DNA of 64,000 bases from Chenopodium formosanum (lineage: Eukaryota; Streptophyta; Magnoliopsida; Caryophyllales; Amaranthaceae). The stretch's first letter is position 1. Each line of letters opens with the position of its first letter. Location: assembly GCA_024500155.1 (NCBI GenBank), contig CM044867.1, positions 9,251,632 to 9,315,631 of the forward strand, given 5' to 3'. The notes under the pieces were generated by a model. It did no database searches. It saw only the letters and a list, made by a program, of their open reading frames with translations, and was not told where the DNA came from. Made by a program: the position numbers and the translations under genes. Below, piece by piece: positions 11,441 through 24,108 of this stretch.

Positions 11441-14195
11441 TCAAGCGATCATGTCAGCATTCTCATCTTCATTCACCTCTACTCCAGGTACTGCATTGAA
11501 CATGTATTGGTTTTGATACTCCATTAAGTACTGTGTTGACCTCTTCACATCCAGAAATAGCTGATAAACCCTGCTCACATCCTCCATCTCTACTGACTTT
11601 GCCTTCCGTCTTTGACAAGCCAGTGCAGAGGAATTTATCAGGTTGATAGCATACCGGAGTGATGTTTCCATTGCAATCTTTGTCAAAAGAACTTTTGCCT
11701 CTTCAGTCATTTCTACATCCTCTTCTTGACACCTGATCTCCAAGATCTTGCGAATCTCCTCCTCTGTGTAGGGTTGAGTAGCAATTATTAGCAACCGATC
11801 AAGCAAATCAATGGGCATGCCGTGTGGAGATCTGTAATTGGTCCCTCTGATCCTTGTATGCCCTCTGTTGGTTGCAACTACTAATATCGGTGCCATCTCG
11901 TTCTCCAAGGCACGATTTAAGAAAGAGAAGCACTCAACATCCAACATGTGCACCTCATCAATGAACAGAACCCCTGGGACTATCTCAGCCTTCCCTTCTT
12001 CCCTCCACTCAGCTACCTTTGTATCGATTTGTTCCCTCACTTCAGCACGAATTTCACCAGTATCACCAGTGAAGAGTGCTAGGAATCCCTGGGTTCTGAG
12101 CAACACATGTACAGAGAGATGAGCAAACAACTAGTATACAAGTCTGAATACCTTCAAAATAAGGTTATCACAAGTTCTACGGTGTACTGTTCAAGTTTGA
12201 GGAAAGAAAATATAGCCAATAAACATATAAGTTATAACAGATTATAATCAAGATAAAGGTGATGTTTGATATAGTTGATATACCATAAAATTAGTAAATT
12301 GACAAAAAAATTTAAGACATTTGAACAAAATAAGAAAATGGAAGGTGACCTCTCCCTCCCTCCCCCTCCCCCTCCCCTTCCCTTCACTATTGTTTTCCAA
12401 ACATAGTGTAAAAGTTATGTATTGGTCTTATTCAAGTGTTCAAAAAATTCAAGATCCAAATTTCAGGTCACAAGCAACACCTTGCCCAAAAAATCACCCG
12501 CCTTATTTAATTAGCAACATATCATGGCCCTGTACTTACTCAAAAGTCATAGTGCCATACACAAATTACTTACAAGCACTTATTGTGATCTCCTACTTTG
12601 TTTTATTTTAGGCATCATCGTCAATTCTTTACTTGTACACAATACACCTGCTACAAAACCTTAATCAAAAGATAAATTAATTCTTAAAATCTCTCTACTT
12701 TCGTATTTCATTTATTATTATTACTGGAAAAACTATTATATAGATTAATTTTTACCAATGAATATAAATGTTAAATTTTTTTGGATGCTTAGAAATTATT
12801 TTTATCTCCTACATTTTCAATTTTGAGCAATGAAGGGACAAAAGAACAAGTAGAATTTTGTTCTTACTTAGCATTTTCAATTCATTCTCCCCTCTTTTAT
12901 AATAGGTTGAAAATTTGAGAGACATAATTTGTAACAAAAGGAAATCACACCAAAGCATCCTAAAGTTCTTTTCCCACTACTTCACAAAATCAGGAAGTAG
13001 CAATTTGTAGGATAGAAAGGTCACCAAGCAGTATACATTTGATTATGATTAATTGCGTTACGTGCAGGAAGGTAAGCTTAAATCCTCTATCTCTTTGCTG
13101 TCTGCTTATAGCAACATTCGAATTCGCAACTCAACTATCTACCTTACATTGTAAAAGTTTTATTATGGCTCGAACTTACATCAGAGTATGTGATAAGCAA
13201 GAACCAATCACTCCCATTCCCTCCCTTCCCCTCTTAAACACTAATTCACATCAATTAACAACTAACATTTGCGAAATATGCTTAATCTGATTCCATCACA
13301 TTTCTCTTGCAGGCATATATAACATAAGGATATTAAGCAACAACTAGCAACCTACACTCGAAGACGACATATTAGGTACCAAAAATAACTAATAAAATAG
13401 CTACATAATGAACAATTAAACAAATTTAAACAAAGAAAGAAAGTACCTGCTGTTAATAACATCAATCTCATGAAGAGTAACACAATGCACAACCTCCTTC
13501 CTCTTCTGCAACTCCCCATCAGGGCACTGCACAAACTTAGTATGCGGCCCCATAGCATCGTAATCCCTCGACCTCGAAAACGATCTCCCAAGCTTAGTGA
13601 TCTTCCCAGAAGCTTTATCAATAGCAATCACATCCCCACTTTGAACCTTCTCCTTACTAAGCGCCTCAATCATCTTAGTCCCCAAATCATAAACTGTCTC
13701 CATATCCGTCGTCTTCAACGTCAATTTCCCCGTCTTCGATGCCGCCCCAGCAACCGCAGGGCGGTCCACCTGAATCTCAACAACCTCACCCTCAATCACC
13801 TCAGCCTCTTCCTTGATTCTCACCCCAATAGCACGGCGGAACGCTTGCATCAGCGCTTCCGTCTTCGACATCTCGAGCGAGAAGATTTCAGACCCAGATA
13901 GCATAGCAAATGGGGTTTCATGACCGAGTGATTTTGCGAGACCCATTGCAATTGCGGTCTTTCCGGTGCCGGGTTGGCCGGCGATGAGGACTCCGCGGCC
14001 GGCAATTTTTCCGTCTTTGATCATTTGAAGGATGACGCCGGCGGCTTTCCGGGCGGGGAGTTGGCCGACTAGACCTTCGGAAGTGAGGCGGGGTTCGAGG
14101 GTAGAGTCAAGGCCTAGACCTCGGATGTGGGAGTGGGCTCCAATGCGTTCGATTCTTGTAAGGTCTTTGCTTTCTGAGAGTTTGAGTTCCGCCAT
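11441..14195 (-). CDS. RUVBL2: RuvB-like helicase 2 (RVB2 / Reptin / TIP49b), AAA+ ATPase
   Basis: Two exons, 13447-14195 and 11441-12095, join AAC AGC AG / A ACC (NSRTQG) to give about 467 aa, the normal family length. Start MAELKLSESKDLTRIERIG is the conserved N-terminus; an upstream in-frame ATG would add 36 non-conserved residues. Walker A is GQPGTGKT (about residue 77). Domain II, a family hallmark insert, carries the stretch starting EIQVDRPAV. Walker B is LFIDEVHMLD at the start of exon 2, sensor 1 is VVATNRG, and SLRYAINLI lies in the C-terminal lid. RVB1/RVB2 form a hexameric ATPase used by INO80, SWR1, TIP60 and R2TP assemblies in nucleus and cytoplasm. No lesion was seen. The 5' flank is partly duplicated at 15.04 kb. 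Confidence 0.97.
12096..13446 (-). other. single intron of RVB2
   Basis: A 1.35 kb intron, donor gtactt and acceptor gctcag on the minus strand. It contains a C/T-rich stretch near 12350-12385 but no recognised nested gene. Confidence 0.85.
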
Positions 14196-14429
14196 TGTTG
14201 CGGCTTCAAGAGGGAGAGAGAAGAAGGGTTTTGGGGGGTTTAGCGAAATAGGGGAGGAGGAAATGGGAAGGAAGAGTTGAAGGAAGGGTTTCAGCCGTTT
14301 CACTAAAGAGAACTAGAGAAGCCTTTTAACAATTAAGTTTTTTTTTTATTATTTTTTTTTTTTTGAAACAACAATAAACAATTAAAATCTATATCTATAC
14401 TTTCTTCAAAAATAATTTATTTATACTTA

Positions 14430-14903
14430 GGTCGTGTTCATTTCAGCTTAATTTCAGTTCAGCTCCAATCAGTTCATTTCAGTTCCTATAATCTTCTCTA
14501 ATAAAATACTCCCTCCGTCCCCTTTTGATAGTCCATTATGGGCATTTTTCACGGGAATTAATAAACACAAATAAGAATAGTTAAAGTACATTGAAAAAGT
14601 AAATTGACATTGGGTATGCAAAAAAGTAGAGAGAGAAAGGAATAAAAGTACATGGGAAAACAAAATTTACATGGGAAATATAACTTCGCACAAGTATTGT
14701 TGCAAATTGGAGGGAATTTTAATAAAAAAAATTAATATTAATGGTTGTTGGAAAAAGCAAATGGGGTGAACATTTTGGGACTAAATTTTGCCCATAAGGG
14801 ACTATCAAAAGGGGACAGAGAGAGTATTCATTTCAGCTCTATTCAGTTCAGCTCCAATCAGTTCATTTTAATTCAGCTCAGTTTAGTAAATGTGAACAGA
14901 CCA
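14430..14903. mobile_element. short TIR element rich in GAACT/AGTTC repeats, split by a MITE
   Basis: The ends read ggtcgtgttc and gaacagacc. The body on each side carries repeated TTCAGCTC/AGTTCAG motifs, including the shared agctccaatcagttcat. The Stowaway MITE at 14509-14824 sits inside, so the original element was about 155 bp. A related copy, in the opposite orientation, lies at about 60137-61520. Confidence 0.55.
14509..14824. mobile_element. Stowaway MITE (Tc1/mariner type)
   Basis: TIRs start ctccctccgtccccttttga and end with the near complement (tcaaaaggggacagagagag). TA dinucleotides flank both ends (14507-8 and 14825-6). 316 bp, no coding capacity. Confidence 0.85.
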
Positions 14904-15037
14904 TTAGTATTTAAAAACACAAACCACCATCCCCATCATGTCACATGTAAACCTTATTTTTTATCAATGTCACATGTCACCTCCATTCATTAATTAATGA
15001 AAAATTTGTCAAAAATAAGCCAACCTATTATGAAAAG

Positions 15038-15125
15038 AAGAGTTTTAGAGGGTTTAGCGAAATGGGGAAGGAAATGGGAGGGAAGAGTTGAAGGGAGGAA
15101 GGTTTCACTAAAAAGAAGCCTTTTT
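15038..15125. repeat. duplicated scrap of the RVB2 5'UTR/upstream region
   Basis: The stretch agaagagttttagaggg through tttcactaaaaagaagcc matches 14226-14320 just upstream of the RVB2 start codon with small indels. The matching downstream part (taaacaattaaaat) reappears at about 17478, as if later insertions had split the duplicate. Confidence 0.6.
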
Positions 15126-15164
15126 TTAAAAAAAAAAAAATTAAAATTAGGATTTTTGAAAATA

Positions 15165-15245
15165 TCCACCTACTATTATGAGAACCGATCCCAGATCTCT
15201 GCAATCGGGAAAAAAAGCTCTAACCACTTGAGCTATCCTTCACTC
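15165..15245 (-). repeat. tRNA-derived SINE-like head with A and B boxes
   Basis: On the minus strand ggatagctcaagtggttaga (A box) and gggatcggttctca (B box) lie at tRNA-like spacing. There is no foldable acceptor stem, and a T-run lies downstream. It reads as a Pol III SINE promoter relic rather than a functional tRNA. Confidence 0.4.
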
Positions 15246-15369
15246 TCTTTTCGTTTTAGTAATAACCACCTATAATTATTATTATTATTTTTTTTTTTAA
15301 TTTTACCACCAACTATTTACAAGAACATTAAATCTTTCCTATGACCAATTTGACTCAGATTGCCATATG

Positions 15370-16640
15370 ACGTCATTGTGTACCTGATCAAGTTGAGCCC
15401 GGTCCGCTGGCCCAGCCCAATTTAGGACGGGGTTTGGGCTTTTTTCGGCCCGAATAGAAAAATTTTAAAAATTGGGCGAGCTTGGGAAATCTCTATTATA
15501 TTTTAGAAAAATTTGTAATTATTAATCCCAACTTTGGGCGATTTACTTTCATTAATCCCAACTATTGATTATTTTTAAATAATCCCAACTTTGGGGGGTG
15601 TCTTCTTTTATCAGGCCAAAACCGGTGAACGAAAGTCAATCACCTGTTATACCAGGTGAATGGACACGTGCCAACACTTAATTTGTCTAAAAAAAAAATC
15701 AAAGTTTAAAAAAATAAAGTAAAAAAAAAAAAAAAAAAATCCTCCCTTAGCACCACCACCTTCATCCCACACAGCCCTACCACCTCCTCCCTAGCAGCCA
15801 CCGAAAACCACCATCTCCCTCCCGAACCCCACCGGAAACCACCGAAACCTAGCTGAAAATCACCGAACCCCACCGAAAACCATCGATCCCCTTCCTATTC
15901 CCCCACGCAACCACCAAAACCCCAAAACCCAGCCACCGAAACCCAAAATCGAAACCCCGAGAAAACGAAAAACAGAGGGATGGGGAGGGGGAATTAGCGG
16001 CGAAAGGGGAGGGGGAATCTGCGGCGAAATGGGGTCGAGGTTTGCGCGAGATGGTTGTTTTAGAGGGGGAATCCGCGGCTGGTGGTTTTGGGCTTGTTTT
16101 CTGCGACGGTGGGTGGCGCTGCGAGTGGTTTTGGAGGAAGGGAGTGAGGTTGCGGGTGGTTTCGAGGGAAATTCGGTGGTTTTCAGTGGGGTTGGGGAAG
16201 GAGGTGATGGTTTCCGGTGGGTGCTAGGTGGGAAGCGGTGGGGCTGCGATGGGATGATGGTGGCTGGGTTGGGTTTTTTTATTTTTAGTTTTTATTTTTA
16301 TTTTTAATTTTTTTTTAGTAATGAGATTGCGACATGTGGCTTTTAAGAAAAAAATTAAAAAAATTTACCTTTTAAACAGGTCACCGGTCATTTGACCTAA
16401 TAAAAGAAAATGCCCCCCAAAGTTAGGATTATTTAAAAATAAAATAGTTGGGATTAATGAAAGTAAATCGCCCAAAGTTGGGATTAATAATTACAAATTT
16501 TCCTATATTGTATACATTTTTAGTTAATTTTTTTGGCCCAGTTCGAAAAGCCTGCATGGCCCAGGTAATTTGGGCATATATATATTTCAGCCCGAAGCTT
16601 GGCCCGACCTAGCCCGGACCAAGGAATGGACTTTTTTCGG
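15370..16640. repeat. GGCCC/GGGCC-rich inverted-repeat host element around the foldback
   Basis: Sequences rich in gcccggtcc, ggcccagccc and ggcccgaa lie left of the foldback. ggcccagttcg, gcccgaag and agcccggaccaagg lie right of it. This suggests an older GC-rich inverted-repeat element into which the foldback inserted. Exact ends are not defined. Confidence 0.3.
15506..16503. mobile_element. long-TIR foldback element (Mutator-like, non-autonomous)
   Basis: The left end gaaaaatttgtaattattaa and the complement of the right end ggaaaatttgtaattattaa start an inverted repeat of at least 62 bp. The flanks are tatatttta and tatattgta, an 8/9 match to a 9-bp TSD as expected for MULEs. The interior is GC-rich: C-rich with CCACC/CCGAAA motifs on the left half and G-rich on the right. 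No transposase. Confidence 0.7.
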
Positions 16641-17732
16641 TTTCTTAATTACAAATTCAAATTATACAAATAAAACACATAATTTATGAAATTGGGGCTG
16701 ATTATATGATAATGTTCCTCATTTTGGGGTTTTTAATGAAACTGGAGGTTTGTTATTTAGTGATTTACAAGCTAATTATATACTAATTATAATACAAGCG
16801 TATACTAGGTTAGGGTTAAGGCTACATTAGTAATTTACAAACTAATTATATACTAGATTATTTACATATAATCTAACATGATTAATTTACGAAATTGGGA
16901 CTAACTTGCATCAATTTCATGAATTATGTTTTCAATTAGTACCAACATTGCCATTATTGTGTAAAAAAGATGCTTAATTATTGTTACGAATACTTAGGGG
17001 TTCATATGTACTTTGGGTTTTTCTTAAATTCAATCGTTTTTCTAAATTATGATTTATAACCCTAAATTATGTAAATAACGCTTATTTCAGAAATTTATAT
17101 CAATTTAAAAAATTCTCCAAATTTGAAAAACCCTAAAAGAAGAACAACAAATTATAATATATAAATGTTTAGTAACTTAATTATCATCGTGTGAGCTTAA
17201 ATTATGTTAAATAGACTACCAAATGTTTTTCCCTAACCCAATTTTAATGTCTTATGAAAAAAAAAAACCTTAATCAAGCATGAGAATCGAGGCCTCGAGG
17301 GAGAAGAACACCACAATGACGTCATCTATTAGGGAGTGGAAAATTTTGTAAGAAACTATAATATTTTTAAAAATAGTAGGTGGGAAAATTTAATAAAAAT
17401 AATTGTAGGTGGTTATTGCAAAAATGAGATGAATAGTTGGTGGTTATTTTTTTTTAAAAAAAACTTAAAATTATAAACAATTAAAATTGATACTTCATAG
17501 TTGACTATTGGTTGTTTGGAGTTTGACCATCTATACTAATTTTCAAAAAATTATTTGCAGTTTGACCATCTATACTAATTCCTTTTGTCCTTAAATACAT
17601 TTGACTTTTCACTGTTTTCAATACATGTCTTAAAACGTCTAAATCTATTCTCATAAACTTAAAAATTATAAAACTTAATATTAATAAAATATAAAATGTG
17701 ATAAATCTAACAAGATCTCACATTAACATATA

Positions 17733-18057
17733 CTCCCTCCGTGTTTTAATAAGTGTTACAGTTTGACCGGCACATAGTTTTAGGTAATTTAATTGACTTA
17801 AATAAAATAAGAGGTAAGTGGGGTACTTAAAGTATTAACAAATTGTAAAAGAAAGATGATGGGGTTAATAGTTTATTGGAAAGTAATGAATGTGAGAGGA
17901 GAGATATAATAATAAATAAAAAAAATTAAAAGTAAAAGTGGGTTTGAGTGGGGACCATGAGAGGAGAGATATAAAATATTTTAATGTATTTTTTGCCAAA
18001 AAAAGGAAGTGTCGGTCTAATTTGGTAAGTGTAACACTTATCAAAATACAAAGGGAG
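17733..18057. mobile_element. Stowaway MITE
   Basis: TIRs are ctccctccgtgttttaataa and the complement of ttatcaaaatacaaagggag, with TA at 17731-2 and 18058-9. 325 bp. The Helitron-like element begins 3 bp downstream. Confidence 0.85.
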
Positions 18058-18060
18058 TAA

Positions 18061-18493
18061 TCTATTAACTATTACTAAAACAAAAGATGATGACATCATC
18101 ATTGCCCACGTGTTGTTTTCTTAATAAAAATTTTCCCGCCTAAATGCAATGATGACGTCATCTCTCTCTCTTTTTTTTTTTATTTTTTTTTAAATTATCC
18201 TAATTAACATTTTTGAAATCTAAATATTAAAAAGCTTCTATCTTACAACTAAAACCTATTAATTTATCGTAGGAACTTGAAAAAGTTTTAATAACCCACT
18301 TATAAATGATCTCCTATATTAAACTATGAATTAGATACTATATCATAGTTTTGAAGAATATAAAAGATTTTAAATGACAAATTGTACGTATCTCTTATTT
18401 ATATTCATGTATGATAGCGATTCATTATTATTAAAATGTACAAATTCAAAATAGGTTTTATATAAACCGTGCATCGCATGGGTTCTAACCTAG
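18061..18493 (+). mobile_element. small non-autonomous Helitron
   Basis: The 5' end is tctattaactattac after an A. The 3' end has the hairpin ccgtgc-atc-gcatgg (18467-18481) followed by ttctaac and terminal CTAG, then host T. Insertion between A and T, a TC start, a 3' hairpin and a CTAG end are the Helitron signature. No Rep/helicase in 433 bp. Confidence 0.7.
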
Positions 18494-20104
18494 TATCTTA
18501 TAAAACGGGAATTTATAGTCAAAATTTTCAAAATTTAACCTAAATAAGTCATATGAGAACTACATAATTAGGGATAGAGAGAGTATTTAAAACTTTTAAA
18601 TAACTTTTGCCCTATATTTTTGCCCCATCAACGATGTTATCAAACTTTTAAAATTTTGATCATTAATTGTTATTGATTTATATAAGAAATAGTATAGCCA
18701 TACGGGTTCTTGTTGGATTCGTCTAATTGTATATTTTATTAGTATTGAGTTTATATAATTTTTATGCTCATGAAATTAGAGATACGCATTTTGAAAATCG
18801 TGAAAAATAAAATGGGACCAAAAAAAAAAAAAGAGACAGAGGGAGTAAGCAATGAGATCCTGAATAATTAAGGTGAACTAAACATAACCTTGAAATAAAC
18901 GGATAAAGTAAGTGAGTAATGAGCCCCATGGGTAGTGCATAAGTGGATTTCTCCATACATGCCTAACTAATCTCGCATACCCCAGTTTGTCTAATTATAA
19001 TTCTAAGTAGATTTAGGTGGGTAGTAGACAATCTTAGCTAGCGATTTTTTGTAACCAAAAGAGGATGATTCAATTTTAATCATCTGGTTATTGAAAATTC
19101 TTTCAATCTCACACAATTTCTTTTCATCAAGCCAGTTATGGTATTCCATTAGATATTAAACTTTAGAATTAAAAAAGAAAAGATCAGTCTCTTGTAAAAA
19201 AAGGAGGATAAAATTTGTCTTTTAAAGGATAGCAATCTATCTTCACATAATGGAAAGCATTATTTAAAATATAAATAATCCCATAAAATTATAGAAATAG
19301 ACCAAAAAATAACATAAATTAGGCTTTTTGACCAGTAAAAATCAATGGATTGAAAACTCGTTCTAATTCACCAATGAAGGCTGGGTTTGATGAGAGAAGA
19401 TGGATGGAGGAGAAAGAATAATTCTCAAAGTCTTTATGTTTTATTTTAACCCATAGAACGAACTCAACAAGAGGACAACAGGCCGAGGCTCAATCCTTTT
19501 TGATCGATTTAACCAAAAAAAATAATGTCAGGGGCCTTTTGACTTGATTGGCAAGACACGTGGGCTGGGCTATGCATGAGTTTCGTTTTTAAAAGACCAA
19601 TATGAGTTCCGCTGGGCTATGCATGAATTTTTTTAAGACCTTTTATTTCCTTAAACTCTTACGCATAAAATTTTCTAGACAAAAATTGTATCACTTAAGA
19701 TCAATAAATTTAAATTTTGTTGGCAAAAATATTATATAAGATCAATTATTTTTATTCTAGTATACAAACTGTGATATTTTTATTATATTATATAATATTT
19801 GAATTTTATATGTAAGATTTATAGGAAATAAAAGGTCTTAATAAAATTTGGTGAGCTAATTGCTTTATTTAGAATAACGGGAAAGGGCGGGGAATTTTTT
19901 AATGATGAGGCAACACGTGGAGCTATTGTTTTAATTAGGTGCTCTATGTTTAATTAAAAAAATTCTAAAACTGTTGTGAACAAATTTTTACCAAAATATA
20001 GTTATTTTCTTCTTATTTCATGTCTTTACAGAAATTTAAATATTAAATATCACGTAAAAGAGTTGTTGAGTACTTTAGTCAAATGAGTAATTTCAAATTA
20101 TGTA

Positions 20105-20267
20105 GAATGATAGATTTTTAAAACGGTTGGTAATTAGCGACCGATTATCATCTTAACAGTCAGTAATTAGCGACCGTTTTTAAAATTATTCGCTAATGTT
20201 TCATTTTACCGACTGATTTGACGCCCGTCGATAATATTGATTGCTAAAAACGCGTTTTCTTGTAGTG
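20105..20267. mobile_element. CACTA (En/Spm) transposon terminus
   Basis: The right end reads aaaacgcgttttcttgtagtg, the complement of CACTACAAGAAAA. It is preceded by subterminal repeats of ttagcgaccg/cggtcgctaa. The matching left terminus was not found, so this is probably a relic. Confidence 0.6.
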
Positions 20268-20616
20268 GCCTTTCGTATGGGTAACTTTAAATTTTCAAAG
20301 ACAAAATAGATGTATCTTTTTTATTTCTTACTATTAATCAAAGAAGTATTTATAAATCATATATAGGCTTTTTTTTTCTTCCTAATTTTTTAATTTTTCT
20401 TGTCAAGTATATGAAGATTACATATTCTTAAAAAAAGATTCTCAAAAATTGCGTTTTTTTAAGTAATTATATGTTGCCAATACACATACCTATTGTAGTT
20501 GCATATTTATCTATAAAATGTAAAGATCTTTACTTACTTTATAAAGTTAACTATGACAATTATTATTGATTTATTGTATATAATAATTTCCTAAAAAATA
20601 AAGTTTTATAAAAGGA

Positions 20617-20647
<31 letters not shown>

Positions 20648-20869
20648 CTAAAGACACAAACATGTGTCATTGCTAGTGTGTCTTTTAGTATATAGTTATT
20701 GATTGATAGATTATTATCGTGCATAATATCTGAAGTGTGTGATTTTAGGACAAGTATTACCCATATAGATACAATGGGACAAAAAAAATTAGAGACAAAA
20801 GGAGTAATTGGACATATTATTAAAAAAAAATAGTGCTGCAAAATAACTTAAGGACCTAGAAAATATTGC

Positions 20870-20873
<4 letters not shown>

Positions 20874-20915
<42 letters not shown>
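20874..20915. repeat. (TA)n microsatellite
   Basis: About 20 uninterrupted TA units in intergenic AT-rich DNA. Confidence 0.9.
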
Positions 20916-20918
<3 letters not shown>

Positions 20919-21256
20919 AAAAGAAAAGTGTAACATATAATTTTATAATGTAAATTATACATTCTCCATTAGACAAGAAACATAAGCTCAAAAGTACATA
21001 TAAGGGTAAAATATGAGATATACGAATGGACATGAGTCATTATGATCTAATAGGTAATATATGTAAAGGACATAAGCTTTTTTATATCTCTAAATTAAAT
21101 TTTAATTTTCTTTAACATTGAATTAAAATTATGATACGCAATACAATACACATTGTTGTGAATGAATAATCATATAATGTAAAAAAATATCACTACTATG
21201 CATTAAGCTAACTTTGGTTTTGATTTTGTGAGATTTGATATTTAAACTTTTAAAAT

Positions 21257-21283
21257 CGTGCAATTGCACGAGTACTATACTAG
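21257..21283 (+). mobile_element. Helitron 3' terminus
   Basis: A perfect 14-bp palindrome cgtgcaattgcacg is followed by agtacta and a terminal tactag before host T. The 5' end was not located; the element may include the TA microsatellite. Confidence 0.55.
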
Positions 21284-21646
21284 TTATCTATTAAAATGTA
21301 AAATGTTATAAAAGAATATCATACATCAGAATCTCGCCGATAACTTTTTTCTTCGGTATTGACAGACCATGTGACCCTCACATGACCATTAACAACCCCT
21401 TTCCCTCAATTTTCCTGCTCAATTCTCCAATATACCTCTTATAGCCCTAGCCATGTTTGGTAATTAGAGTTTTGACAAAAAATGAGCTTATTTGACCAAG
21501 TTAGAGGTTTTACTACATACTATCTTCTAATTTGGTTGTTTGGTAAAATAGCTTTTTAATTTTTAAATAAGCTTATTGAGACAAATAAGCTAATTTGTAA
21601 AAGCTAAAAAATAGAGCTTTTTAGATTAGCTTATTGAGTAATATAA

Positions 21647-21740
21647 ATTCGACTTTAGGGCAGTGATCTAATGTCACGCCACAACATTTTCTAGATAAGT
21701 CACTTAATTATCTTAATTGCTATTAGTCATGTTTCCTACA
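21647..21740. mobile_element. truncated copy of a ~108-bp short-TIR element
   Basis: Begins attcgactttag and continues through gggcagtgatctaatgtc... to gtttcctaca. It is the reverse complement of 29268-29375 with few changes. The far TIR is missing here. Confidence 0.55.
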
Positions 21741-21814
21741 TTTTTTTTACTTGACTTAGGTAAGAATGTGAATTAGAGTAACTTTTACGATAATATTGTC
21801 ATTTAACATCCATT

Positions 21815-22276
21815 CCGCACAGGTACACACGGGCTCATAGCAATCGACCTCCAAGGTTACACGACTCTAACTCTTCGGTGTACTACGGAGAGTTGGATTG
21901 AAAACACCTTCGAACAATGCTCAATAGAAAAGGAGGTCATGAAGAATAATTGTAAGAGAGGATCAATTCCCACTTTTTTCTGTGTCCGAAAAGGGACAAA
22001 AGGAGATGTTTATATAGTATATGAGTGTGAACTGGATACAACGAATCTGGTCACGAATGAGAGTGAATAAGGTACAACGAATTTGGCCACCAATTTAGAC
22101 CAAAAAATGGTTAACATCTAAATCCCCCAATTAAGTCCAAAACGATTGACTAATTGAGCATATTTCAAGGAATCAACTTATTTTAAGAACCAATTTATAC
22201 AATGCAATCTTTGACAAATGGAAAATTAATTCTTTTGAAGCACAATTTATTTGGAGTTCTCTATCTAACTCCAACA
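21815..22276. mobile_element. LTR-like direct repeat, left copy
   Basis: About 462 bp, nearly identical and in the same orientation to 29381-29843. It ends ...ctccaaca and contains tatatagtatatgagtg, which could be a promoter. The two copies bracket 7.1 kb of non-coding DNA, so they look like LTRs of a non-autonomous (LARD-like) retroelement. The expected TG start is not clear. Confidence 0.6.
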
Positions 22277-24108
22277 TTCCCCCACATGATTCAAAAGAAG
22301 AATGAAGATAAAGAAATTAAGCATTGGATATTTAGTTTTACAAGTACCAATGTCTTGTGGACTTGAATTGATACCCAGTACTTACAATTATATTCTACGG
22401 TCATGTCGGGTGGATTTTGCCTTGAACCTTTCATGAAGTTTGTAAAATACAGTTGCGTACTAAATTTTTCTCAAATCAAAGGTGTTCTCGCGAAATTAAA
22501 AATGCCCCACATTTGCCTGGATTTTTCATGAATGCTCTAGAGGTCCTAGCCTTTGGAACCTCATAGGGGATTGGGCGTAACCCCCACATTCACATAGGTA
22601 AGTTCATTAAGTTTGTACTGCCACAAACCACCTTTATATATTAAGGCTATGAACTTATTAAGAGTTCTTCAACTCAACCTCATACACATAGCAGTAAGAA
22701 GTACCACATCTCTTTATTAATAGGAATGGTCGTGGTACTATACTTGAGCTCTTTTGTAACTTCGTTTGACCCATTGAACTTAGACATTTCTAAGATGGGT
22801 ATCAATCACAATTCACTCCTCATAGGCTTAAACACATTCCTTGTGCTGACTCTAGCACCATTTTTCTACAAAGACCTTATTTGTTGAGGAATCTCTAATA
22901 TTCCTCTCACATCACGTGATCACATTTTTATGATAAGTATTCATGCATCTAGCATGTATACATTTTTATTATTTTTCCATGGTAAGTTGCCTCAATTGTA
23001 ACTTGTACTTCACAACACATGTATTTAATGGAGTTGGCTCCCCCCACAATTGATATCTACTAATAGATTTTGCAATAACGTTTTGAGTCAAATTAAACCT
23101 TCATAGTGAACTCATCATTTTTGGTTACTTTGTAAGCATTTTCAACCTGCAATTTTAATTCTTATTTCACAGTACCATACAATGATCATTAGAGAGCACT
23201 TTCATAGTCTCCACCTGCACTATGATTAATAACATAACAATATTCTCGTTTGAACCACTATGATTAATATCATAACAACATTAAGTTAGAAGCATATGAT
23301 TCACAATCATGGTCAAACTAACAGATTACGGGAATAATCATGTGATGACTTCTCACACCATAGCTTTGGTGCTCAATTATATAATAAACTTATTTACGTT
23401 GTATTATTTCTAACAAGGACACACTTAGAAAAAATTCCTCCACTTTCAATTTCATAACTAAGTTGTCATATTAGTTTGCAATATATGCCTTCATTTGAAC
23501 CAGTATCAAAACATTAGAGGATAATAATGCAAACAAGACAAATGAACGCACAAACTTAGTCATGATGAGAGATAACAAAGATAGTCAATCACCAAACCTT
23601 CAATGAAGTTATATCAATTTCTTTACTTTCAACTGACTCATGAAAGTCATCAACATTACATCTAATGGCTTTATTATGGTTAGACAAAACTAACTTTCAC
23701 AAACTTCAATAGATCACAAATAAGGAATTATATTTAACTTGTTTCTCTCCAAAACTAGCACAAACACAAAGACATGGTTTCTCCATATGGTTATGGATAT
23801 TTATCCATCACTTTTTGAAGACACCCCATGACTTCTTCTTATCCTCAAATCTTTCTTAGTAATTAAGAAGGACAATTAGACTTAATTAGTTTGGACTCTA
23901 AATTTGCTCCTTCCTAGCTGATCTACCAACTTCACTAAAGAAAAGGTTAAATAAAAATATGAATCAAACTATGTATATATATGACTCTTAGATATAAATT
24001 TTAAATTATCATACCATTACAAAATTGAGAAAACATTCTCAAACTAGCGCATATGATTCGCATACGAGAATTTAACACAATTCAAGTCATTCTCAATGTA
24101 ATTGTACT

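Noticed and set aside
13470..13901. 143-codon plus-strand frame opposite RVB2 domain II
   Set aside because: It lies wholly antisense to the RVB2 coding exon and has no recognisable domain.
14032..14280. Open frame on the plus strand opposite RVB2 exon 1
   Set aside because: Antisense shadow of a conserved AAA+ exon and its leader; the GC-rich codons of the real gene create it.
15165..15245. Possible tRNA gene on the minus strand
   Set aside because: A and B boxes are visible but there is no acceptor-stem pairing or normal anticodon loop; it fits a SINE head better.
16029..16307. Gly/Val/Trp-rich frame of 92 codons
   Set aside because: G-rich arm of the foldback element; composition bias, no domain.
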